From the NCBI GenBank assembly GCA_047618505.1, contig JBLHLB010000279.1:1-5779 (forward strand): a stretch of 5,779 bases of DNA. The letters are read 5' to 3'. The stretch is from JBLHLB01 sp047618505 (lineage in GTDB: Bacteria; Planctomycetota; UBA1135; GCA-002686595). Numbering within the stretch: the first letter of the stretch is position 1; every line of letters starts with the position of its first letter. Below are positions 1 to 5,779 of this stretch, in pieces. The notes beneath the pieces are model-generated. The model did not search any database and had not been told where the DNA came from. It was given only the letters and a program-made list of their open reading frames with translations. The translations under genes and the position numbers were made by a program.

Positions 1-1727
1 CCTGCATCCTTGAGGGCGGGCAGCAGAGAGGAACCGGCGATCTCGCCCAGGGATTCCAGGCCGAGCAACTCTACGAGCGTGGGCGCAAGATCCACCTGGG
101 CGACCTGCTGTTGAATGATCCGTGCATCGCCCAGTGCTGCCTGGAGGGCTCCTTCGACCCGCATGGACGACAGCACCAGCGGGACTCGTAGGAGATCATC
201 ATGCAGTCGTCCGCCGTGGTGCACACGGCCGAGCTCCGCATCGAAACCCTCGCCGTGATCGGAGGTCAGGGCCAGCACCATCCCGCGATCTCCACGGGCC
301 TCGCGAAGCTGCGCAAGCAAAGCGCCGATCTCGCGGTCAACCAATTTCAGGCGAGCCCTGTAGATCTTCTCGAACCAAGCGATCACCTCGGGCCCCAGGC
401 CCAAAAGCTCTTCGGGATGAACGGTTAAGCGTGATCCAAGGACCGCCGGAACGGGACCTTGATGCGCTCGAACCGCATCGTCCGGATTCGGGTGATAGAT
501 GTAATAGTCGTGCACCTGGTAGGTGTGCACCAATAGGAACAGCGGGCGTGTATCTGGCTCTTCTAACCACTCCTCAAGATTTGCGCGAATCGAGCGCAGA
601 CCACCGAATTCGTGGACGAGACGTAGCGCCCAACGTTGGGGGAAGAAGCGGTTCTTGGCTACGCGCCAAGCCAGCGGAACGTGCACACGAAGAGGGCGGA
701 ACCAGTACTCGGCCTGGGCGTCAAAGTGCTCGAAGCCTTGGGCGAGTCCGTAGGTCGGATCGACGAAAGCGCCGCCTGTGAAAGCTGCGGTTCGATAGCC
801 GCCCTCGTGGAATCGCTCCGCAAGGGTGGATACGTCAAGCGGCAAGGCATGACGACGATCCGTTGCGCCATGCTGCGACGGAAGCAATCCCGTAAACAGG
901 GAGGACATGGCGGGGAGAGTCCAGCTCGCGCTCGAGATCGCTTGATCAAAGCGCACACCGTGCTCCGCGACGGCGGCGAGGTTCGGCGTGTGTCCGTTGC
1001 CAGGGGTCCAGTCGACTGCGTCGGCCCGCAGGGTGTCGATGACCAGGAGCAATACATCGGGAGCGGAATCCGGAGCGCGGCTGGCCGCGGAGCTACGCTC
1101 GACATGCACTGCCGGTGGACCGTCGAGGAACAGCACAGGCAAAGGCAGGCAGGCGGTTAGTAGAGCCCCAAGCGTGGCGACGAGGGCGGGCTTGGATCGC
1201 GCTGCGGCAAGTCTAGAGAGCAGCAGCGCCAGGAGCGGTAGCGTGAGACCTAGCCCCATGGCAAGTGGCCCGTGCTCAAAGAGACTGGAAAGGAGCGAAC
1301 CGGCGGGAACAGCAATAAGTGCCACTAGCGTTGCGGTTACGCCTCGTGTCCCACGCGACGACACCAGGGAGACGGTGCCCGTTGTCGACGCCAAAACCGC
1401 GACTAAGAACAGGGGCAGGGGGGAGGGCCCGTATTCCTTTGTCACCAGGGACAGTCCCTGGAGAGCGACAGCTCCGAAGAGGGCCAGGGCCGCGGCGAGG
1501 CCGCGCTTCCCAAGCGGACGCGTTAGGAGCGCTGCCAGTAGACCCCCGAGGATCGGTGTCACTACGACAACCACGCCGAGCAGCAACGGCACTCGCCAAG
1601 GACCTGTGGCAAGAAAATCGGCTAGGCCAAGGACGAGCCCCGCGCTGAGGCCCTCGCGCCAAGGGCCTCCGGGAGCCTGTGCCTTGTCACGCGGCTCATT
1701 CGATTTCGATGTGATTTCTGAGCTCAT
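1..1727 (-). CDS. Membrane-anchored sulfatase-superfamily hydrolase/transferase, 3' end outside the window
   Basis: The minus-strand frame is open from 1727 to the left edge: 575 codons from ATG 1727-1725, no stop reached, probably about 100 residues missing. An in-frame TAA (1754-1752) limits the start; GTG at 1736-1734 is an alternative. Residues 26-201 hold about seven hydrophobic segments (roughly 26-44, 46-68, 77-95, 103-122, 130-149, 154-171, 181-201). Loops after segments 2, 4 and 6 are basic (TRPLGKRG, SSRGTRG, RLAAARSKP) and the others are not. By the positive-inside rule the catalytic domain is outside. That domain starts with DVLLLVIDTLRAD (224-236; metal-ligand candidate D231). 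SWTLPAMSSLFTG follows, with T270 at the nucleophile position and M274 where sulfatases have Arg. Further family motifs are VHTYQVHD (400-407), SDHGEGF (489-495; metal-ligand candidates D490, H491) and HHGGRLHDDLLRVPL (503-517). Without Cys/Ser-x-Pro-x-Arg, formylglycine maturation is not expected. The family includes sulfatases, phosphatases and phosphoethanolamine or phosphoglycerol transferases, so the substrate is open. It is transcribed away from the propeller-cytochrome gene. Confidence 0.93.
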   Translation of the reverse strand, partial: MSSEITSKSNEPRDKAQAPGGPWREGLSAGLVLGLADFLATGPWRVPLLLGVVVVVTPILGGLLAALLTRPLGKRGLAAALALFGAVALQGLSLVTKEYGPSPLPLFLVAVLASTTGTVSLVSSRGTRGVTATLVALIAVPAGSLLSSLFEHGPLAMGLGLTLPLLALLLSRLAAARSKPALVATLGALLTACLPLPVLFLDGPPAVHVERSSAASRAPDSAPDVLLLVIDTLRADAVDWTPGNGHTPNLAAVAEHGVRFDQAISSASWTLPAMSSLFTGLLPSQHGATDRRHALPLDVSTLAERFHEGGYRTAAFTGGAFVDPTYGLAQGFEHFDAQAEYWFRPLRVHVPLAWRVAKNRFFPQRWALRLVHEFGGLRSIRANLEEWLEEPDTRPLFLLVHTYQVHDYYIYHPNPDDAVRAHQGPVPAVLGSRLTVHPEELLGLGPEVIAWFEKIYRARLKLVDREIGALLAQLREARGDRGMVLALTSDHGEGFDAELGRVHHGGRLHDDLLRVPLVLSSMRVEGALQAALGDARIIQQQVAQVDLAPTLVELLGLESLGEIAGSSLLPALKDA

Positions 1728-1731
1728 TCGA
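1694..1731. repeat. 10-bp direct repeat over the sulfatase start codon
   Basis: The plus-strand word gctcattcga occurs at 1694-1703 and again at 1722-1731, 28 bases apart. The second copy contains the sulfatase ATG start (complement 1727-1725). The first copy lies about ten codons into the gene and has an ATG in a different frame. The surrounding patch is noticeably richer in A/T than the rest of the window. It could be a paired protein-binding site or chance; nothing else supports a function. Confidence 0.3.
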
Positions 1732-1848
1732 AACACAGGCAGCGTGGCCCCTTACCTGGAATAGGGAGGGCGGCCCGCTGACCTGAGTGTAGTCGAGAAT
1801 CGCCCCGGGGAGCACAGGCCTCGCTTCTCTCGGGATAAGATCCTGCCC
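1728..1848. promoter_or_regulatory. Divergent intergenic region between the sulfatase and the propeller-cytochrome gene
   Basis: These 121 bases separate two start codons that face away from each other, so transcription and translation signals for both genes are expected here or just inside the coding regions. I see no convincing -35/-10 pair on either strand. The only palindrome noted is the short ccccgggg at 1803-1810. There is no AGGAGG-like site before ATG 1849; the preceding bases are gataagatcctgccc. The regulatory role is inferred from gene arrangement alone. Coordinated control of the two genes from this interval is possible but not shown. Confidence 0.5.
1748..1753 (-). promoter_or_regulatory. 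Weak Shine-Dalgarno-like purine run upstream of the sulfatase gene
   Basis: Read on the minus strand this is AAGGGG. It leaves 20 bases to ATG 1727, too far for a normal ribosome binding site, but 11 bases to the in-frame GTG at 1736-1734. If it is used, the protein starts at the GTG and gains three residues (V-F-R). The run overlaps the in-frame TAA at 1754-1752. Many planctomycete genes lack a clear Shine-Dalgarno, so this is weak evidence. Confidence 0.22.
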
Positions 1849-4800
1849 ATGATTACCGCCCTCTGCCTGACGTTCCTTGTTCCGCTCGGCCCGACTGTTC
1901 CTGTTGCTGCCCCCACTGAACTCCCCCAGGAGTCATCCACCGAACGCAATCTGACTGATCGATTTGATGTGCCCGGTGGATTGGAAGTGACGCTTTGGGC
2001 CGAGTCGCCCCAGCTCTACAACCCGACCTGCATGGATGTAGACAGTCGCGGTCGCGTGTGGGTGGCGGAGGCGGTCAACTACCGCAGTTGGGGCGGGCGC
2101 AATCCCGGGCGTCGTCATCCGGAAGGCGATCGCATCATGATCCTGGAGGACACCAACGGGGACGGGGTGGCGAACAGCTCGAAGGTCTTCGTTCAGGACA
2201 AGGACCTCGTGGCGCCCATCGGCTTGGCGGTTATCGGGGACAGCGTCTACGTCTCCTGCTCTCCGAATCTCTTCCGCTATGTGGACGAGGACGGCGACGA
2301 TGTGCCGGATCGACGTGAGACGTTCTTGACAGGCTTCGGCGGCTTTGACCACGACCATGGCTTGCACTCCATCGTTTCCGGGCCGGACGGGCGCCTGTGG
2401 TTCAACGCGGGCAACGCTGGGCCGCACATCGTTACCGGCTCTGACGGTTGGAAGCTGCGTTCCGGCAGCATTTATAACGGTGGGGGACCGATGCGTTCGG
2501 ACAACAAGCCCGGGCTTGTCAGCGATGACGGCTATGCATGGACCGGGGGCATAGTGCTTTCGATCAATCCCGACGGCAGCGACATGCGCGTCCACGCGCA
2601 CAACTTCCGCAACATCTACGAGGTCGGCGTCGACTCCTGGGGGAATTTCTTTGAGGAGGACAACGACGACGACGGCAACCGCGGCTGCCGCACCTTGTGG
2701 TGTTTGGAGTACGGGGACCACGGGTACTTCTCTGCTGATGGAACACGAACTTGGCGGGCCGATCGTCGCCCGGGACAGAACACCCAGGACGCCCACTGGC
2801 ACCAGGAAGACCCTGGCGTTGCGCCCTCGGGTACGATCAACGGAGGCGGCGGGCCGACGGGCGTTGCGGTCTATGAAGGACAGCTCCTCGCTGATGCGAT
2901 TGGCGGCGCGTTGCTCAATTGCGATGCCGGAGCGGGCGTAGTCTACGCGCACCAGCCCGTGCCCTCCGGTGCAGGTGTGGTGATGGAGCCCGGCGAGTTG
3001 CTGCGCGCCAAGGCGGAACTCACGGACAATGGCGCGCGTTGGTTTCGTCCCAGCGACGTCGTCGTCGGTACCGCTGGCGAAGTCTACGTTTGTGACTGGT
3101 TTGATCCCGGGGTCGGCGGTCACGCAGCAAGGGATGCGGAGGCCTATGGACGCATCTTGCGCATCGCACCAACGAACGAGACCCCGGTCGCACCGGAAAT
3201 TCTGGTGGATACTGTCCAGCATGCGCTCGAGACCTTGGCGAACCCGGCCATCAACGTGCAGGCCCTGGGGCGCAACGCCTTGGCAAAGTTTATTGCTGCC
3301 GACGACAATGAGGTAGGCGCCAAGCAAAAATGGAAAGACTGGTTCTTGGCCGATCCAAATGCCCGTGAGGACATCGTGCGCGCTCGCATGTTGAGCCTCT
3401 GTGGCGGTGAATTCGCGCGGGCCACTTTGGACAATCCCGATCTGTTTACGCCGGCCCTTGTCGAAGCTGCTGTGCGCGCGCTTCGCCGTTTGGAAAGCCT
3501 GCCCCCCGATCAAATCCGTACGCGCGGTTTGGCCCAGGCAGAATCGCCGGCCATTCGCCGCGAAGTAGCCCTTGCCCTGCGCGGCGTTGCCCTAGAAGAC
3601 TGCCTCGACATCCTCTTGGATCTCGCACAGGGCTACGACGGGGAAGATCGAACCTACCTGGAGGCCTTTGGCATCGCCGCCGAAGGTAAGGAAGAGGCGC
3701 TCTTTGGCGAGCTAGCTGCGACCTTTGGTGACAGTCCCCTGCGCTGGGACGCGCGCTTCGAAGGACTGGCCTGGCGCCTGCATCCGGCCGCTGCCATTTC
3801 CTCCCATTTGGCCCGGGCCACGAACTCTAGCCTCGATAGTGCCGCGCGCCGTCGCGCCATCGATGCCCTGGCTTTCTCGCCCACGCGTGAGGCGGCCAAC
3901 GCCATGCTCACGATCGCCCTTTCCGGTCCGGAAGACCTGCGCGCCTACGCGCTCTGGTGGATCGATTCCCGTAGCACGAACGACTGGCGCTCCTATGGCA
4001 TCGACCGCCAAGTCGAAAGCGTTGACATGCAAGGCGCCGAGCTCGCGTGGGAAAGCGGCGTGGTGCAGGAGGGACTAGTGCCCTTCGAGGTCTATGTTGA
4101 AGGAGCCGACGCGCTTTGGCTCGTCGTCACCGATGGCGGCGACGGCAACTCATGCGACTGGGCCGACTGGGTCAATCCCTTCTTCGATACGGCGGAGGGG
4201 CCGATCCACCTCAACAAGCTAACCTGGATCTCGGCGGAAGCCCAGTGGGGCAACGTTCAGGTCAATCGGAGCGCCGGCGGCGGCGCGATGCAGGTCGGCG
4301 ACCTCAAGGTCACAGGCATCGGCACCCACGCTAGCTCAAAGATCTGCTACGCGATCCCCGCGGGCGTTACGCGACTCGTCGGCCGCGCCGGACCCGACTT
4401 CGGTGGCACGGCCCAGGGTGGCCAGACTTCGATCACGTTCCAGATCTGGCTTAAGCGTCCTCCGGAGAGAGCACCGGTGAACACCTGGACCTCGGTCGTT
4501 CTGGACTCCTCGGCGGATCCGGACTTGCGACGTGAGGCTGCGGACTCCCTGGCCCGCGATCCCTCCGGCGCCCTGCGCCTGATCGACATGCAGAGTCGCG
4601 GAGCCCTGCCGGCCCTTGTCCACGGCGTTGTTGCCGCAGCGATTCACAAGAACCCGGACATTGGTGTACGTGCCCTGGCCAGTGAACAGTTCCCGGTTCC
4701 CGGTGCCCAGGCGGACTACCCTTCCATGTCCGAGTTGGTGGCGATGGAAGGGGATCCGAGTCGCGGCCGGCGCGTCTTCCAGGATCGCAACCGCGCGCAA

Positions 4801-5769
4801 TGTGCAACCTGCCACGGATTTCAGCAGGGCGACACTTTGATCGGCGGCGACATCGGCCCCGAGCTCACTCGCATCCGTGAGAAGTACGACCGGGGTGCGC
4901 TCTTCGATGCGATTCTTAACCCCACGGCGGGCATTGCCCTGGGTTACGAAGCCTGGTTGATTGAGACAAAGGATGGCCTCCTGCATAACGGCTTTATCTT
5001 GGCCGATGGACAGGACCTCGTCCTCAAGGACACCCAGGGTTTCCGAACGGTGATCCCAAGCGTCGAGATCGTTTCGCGCACGCAGCAAAGCATCTCGACC
5101 ATGCCCGAGGGCGTAGCCCTGGGACTCGCGCCCCAGGAGCTCGCGGACCTCGTCGCGTTCCTGCAGGAGGACCCCGCCGACGAGATCGAGCCCGGTGCCG
5201 AGGTCGTGCTCTTCGATGGAACGTCGATGGATGCCTGGACCTATCACTTGAGCGATGCCTCAAAGTCCATGGACGACGTCTGGCGAGTCGAAGACGGAGT
5301 CCTGAAGTGCGAAGGCAGCCCGGCGGGCTATATCCGCACGAAAGAGAGCTATGAGAACTACGAGCTCAGCCTCGACTGGCGCTTCGACCCCGCCCGCGGC
5401 CCCGGCAACTCCGGTGTGTTGTTGCGCATGGTTGGCAGCGACAAAGTCTGGCCCCGTTCGATCGAGGCCCAACTGCAGTCCGGCAATGCCGGCGACTTTT
5501 GGAACATCGACAAGTTCGGCATGCAAGCCGAAGCTTCCCGCACCAACGGCCGTCACACCTCGCGTGCTCAGCCTTCCGCGGAGTACCCCCTGGGGGAGTG
5601 GAACCACTACGAGATCCTCGTTAATGGCCCGCGCGTGGAACTACGCGTCAACGGCGTCCTCCAAAACACCGCAGACTGGTGCGAAGAAGTGCCCGGCAAG
5701 ATCTGCCTCCAATCCGAAGGCGCCTACATCGAGTTCAAGAACATCCGCCTGCGGGAGATTCTGCGCTAG
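1849..5769 (+). CDS. Secreted PVC-type dehydrogenase-like propeller / HEAT / NPCBM / cytochrome c / DUF1080 fusion protein
   Basis: One open frame of 1306 residues ends at TAG 5767-5769. ATG 1849 is the first ATG after the in-frame TAG at 1762-1764. Residues 1-21 form a hydrophobic export signal lacking a basic n-region. Residues 38-440 match the PVC N-terminal dehydrogenase-like propeller: FDVPGGLEVTLWAESP (39-54), acidic Asp-rich loops (101-105, 146-150, 269-277), and H170 before GPDGRLWF, like the catalytic region of soluble glucose/sorbosone dehydrogenases. Residues 450-710 are helical and HEAT-like. Residues 724-868 are an NPCBM carbohydrate-binding-type domain (GIGTHASSKICYAIP, 823-837). 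A second helical block covers 880-945. Residues 965-1106 are a PVC-type cytochrome c: haem motif C985-A-T-C988-H989 and probable axial M1085 in SISTMPEG. Residues 1117-1304 are a DUF1080/3-keto-disaccharide hydrolase-like domain (LFDG, GNSGV 1186-1190, EAQLQSGNAGDFW 1206-1218, GEWN 1249-1252). A periplasmic or outer-surface redox role on glycans is inferred; cofactor and substrate cannot be read. No frameshift or internal stop is seen. Confidence 0.95.
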   Translation: MITALCLTFLVPLGPTVPVAAPTELPQESSTERNLTDRFDVPGGLEVTLWAESPQLYNPTCMDVDSRGRVWVAEAVNYRSWGGRNPGRRHPEGDRIMILEDTNGDGVANSSKVFVQDKDLVAPIGLAVIGDSVYVSCSPNLFRYVDEDGDDVPDRRETFLTGFGGFDHDHGLHSIVSGPDGRLWFNAGNAGPHIVTGSDGWKLRSGSIYNGGGPMRSDNKPGLVSDDGYAWTGGIVLSINPDGSDMRVHAHNFRNIYEVGVDSWGNFFEEDNDDDGNRGCRTLWCLEYGDHGYFSADGTRTWRADRRPGQNTQDAHWHQEDPGVAPSGTINGGGGPTGVAVYEGQLLADAIGGALLNCDAGAGVVYAHQPVPSGAGVVMEPGELLRAKAELTDNGARWFRPSDVVVGTAGEVYVCDWFDPGVGGHAARDAEAYGRILRIAPTNETPVAPEILVDTVQHALETLANPAINVQALGRNALAKFIAADDNEVGAKQKWKDWFLADPNAREDIVRARMLSLCGGEFARATLDNPDLFTPALVEAAVRALRRLESLPPDQIRTRGLAQAESPAIRREVALALRGVALEDCLDILLDLAQGYDGEDRTYLEAFGIAAEGKEEALFGELAATFGDSPLRWDARFEGLAWRLHPAAAISSHLARATNSSLDSAARRRAIDALAFSPTREAANAMLTIALSGPEDLRAYALWWIDSRSTNDWRSYGIDRQVESVDMQGAELAWESGVVQEGLVPFEVYVEGADALWLVVTDGGDGNSCDWADWVNPFFDTAEGPIHLNKLTWISAEAQWGNVQVNRSAGGGAMQVGDLKVTGIGTHASSKICYAIPAGVTRLVGRAGPDFGGTAQGGQTSITFQIWLKRPPERAPVNTWTSVVLDSSADPDLRREAADSLARDPSGALRLIDMQSRGALPALVHGVVAAAIHKNPDIGVRALASEQFPVPGAQADYPSMSELVAMEGDPSRGRRVFQDRNRAQCATCHGFQQGDTLIGGDIGPELTRIREKYDRGALFDAILNPTAGIALGYEAWLIETKDGLLHNGFILADGQDLVLKDTQGFRTVIPSVEIVSRTQQSISTMPEGVALGLAPQELADLVAFLQEDPADEIEPGAEVVLFDGTSMDAWTYHLSDASKSMDDVWRVEDGVLKCEGSPAGYIRTKESYENYELSLDWRFDPARGPGNSGVLLRMVGSDKVWPRSIEAQLQSGNAGDFWNIDKFGMQAEASRTNGRHTSRAQPSAEYPLGEWNHYEILVNGPRVELRVNGVLQNTADWCEEVPGKICLQSEGAYIEFKNIRLREILR

Positions 5770-5779
5770 CTCTATTCGC

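Noticed and set aside
122..1160. Several overlapping plus-strand open frames between 122 and 1160
   Set aside because: They overlap one another, are Arg-rich without motifs, and lie opposite the catalytic domain of the sulfatase.
1445..1461. Perfect 8-bp inverted repeat with a one-base centre (ccagggac-a-gtccctgg)
   Set aside because: It lies inside the coding sequence of a membrane helix, with no runs of T and no nearby gene boundary. About one such palindrome is expected by chance in a window this size when several spacings are allowed.
988..1764. A 258-codon plus-strand open frame opposite the sulfatase membrane region
   Set aside because: It is Arg/Ser/Pro-rich as expected for the antisense of Leu/Ala/Gly-rich membrane helices. 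The minus strand carries an uninterrupted, motif-bearing sulfatase over the same bases.
1778..1800. Possible sigma-70 promoter around ctgacc (1778-1783) and gagaat (1795-1800)
   Set aside because: The spacing is only 11 bases and both boxes match consensus poorly.
1933..3513. A 526-codon open frame on the minus strand inside the large plus-strand gene
   Set aside because: It uses exactly the same triplets read backwards, so it stays open simply because the sense strand avoids TTA, CTA and TCA codons in GC-rich DNA. Its protein shows no domain or export signal, while the sense strand encodes recognisable families throughout.
4336..5247. A 303-codon minus-strand open frame opposite the NPCBM and cytochrome region
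   Set aside because: It is in the same back-to-back triplet register as the sense gene, the translation has no recognisable motif, and it covers the clear haem motif on the other strand.
5770..5779. Possible terminator after the large gene
   Set aside because: Only ten bases follow the stop codon, too few to show a hairpin.

Overview
The window is GC-rich bacterial DNA holding two divergently arranged protein-coding genes separated by about 120 bases. The gene content points to the Planctomycetes-Verrucomicrobia group, most likely Planctomycetota. The evidence is a very large secreted protein that combines a PVC-type dehydrogenase-like propeller, HEAT-like helices, an NPCBM domain, a CxxCH haem site and a DUF1080 (3-keto-disaccharide hydrolase) domain, next to a sulfatase-superfamily gene. 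No gene in the window fixes the taxonomy, so this is an inference.

Layout. Positions 1-1727 (minus strand) carry the first 575 codons of a membrane-anchored sulfatase-superfamily enzyme. Its 3' end lies beyond the left edge, so it has no stop codon in the window; it was found by translating the minus strand codon by codon. It has about seven predicted membrane helices and then an extracytoplasmic alkaline-phosphatase-fold domain. Threonine occupies the position where true sulfatases have the Cys/Ser that becomes formylglycine. Positions 1728-1848 are the shared upstream region and must carry the start signals of both genes; no convincing promoter can be read in it. Positions 1849-5769 (plus strand) carry one uninterrupted 1306-residue gene. 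Only ten bases follow its stop, with no visible terminator.

How they may work together. Both products should act outside the cytoplasmic membrane. The large protein looks like a redox enzyme, or a scaffold derived from one, with its own c-type haem and a C-terminal domain from a family that includes enzymes cleaving 3-keto-glycosides. A single polypeptide that oxidises a sugar, passes electrons to its haem and then cleaves the oxidised glycoside is an attractive but unproven reading. The neighbour could remove or transfer sulfate, phosphate or phospho-alcohol groups on a surface glycan or environmental polysaccharide. No RNA genes, mobile elements, CRISPR arrays or phage genes were seen.
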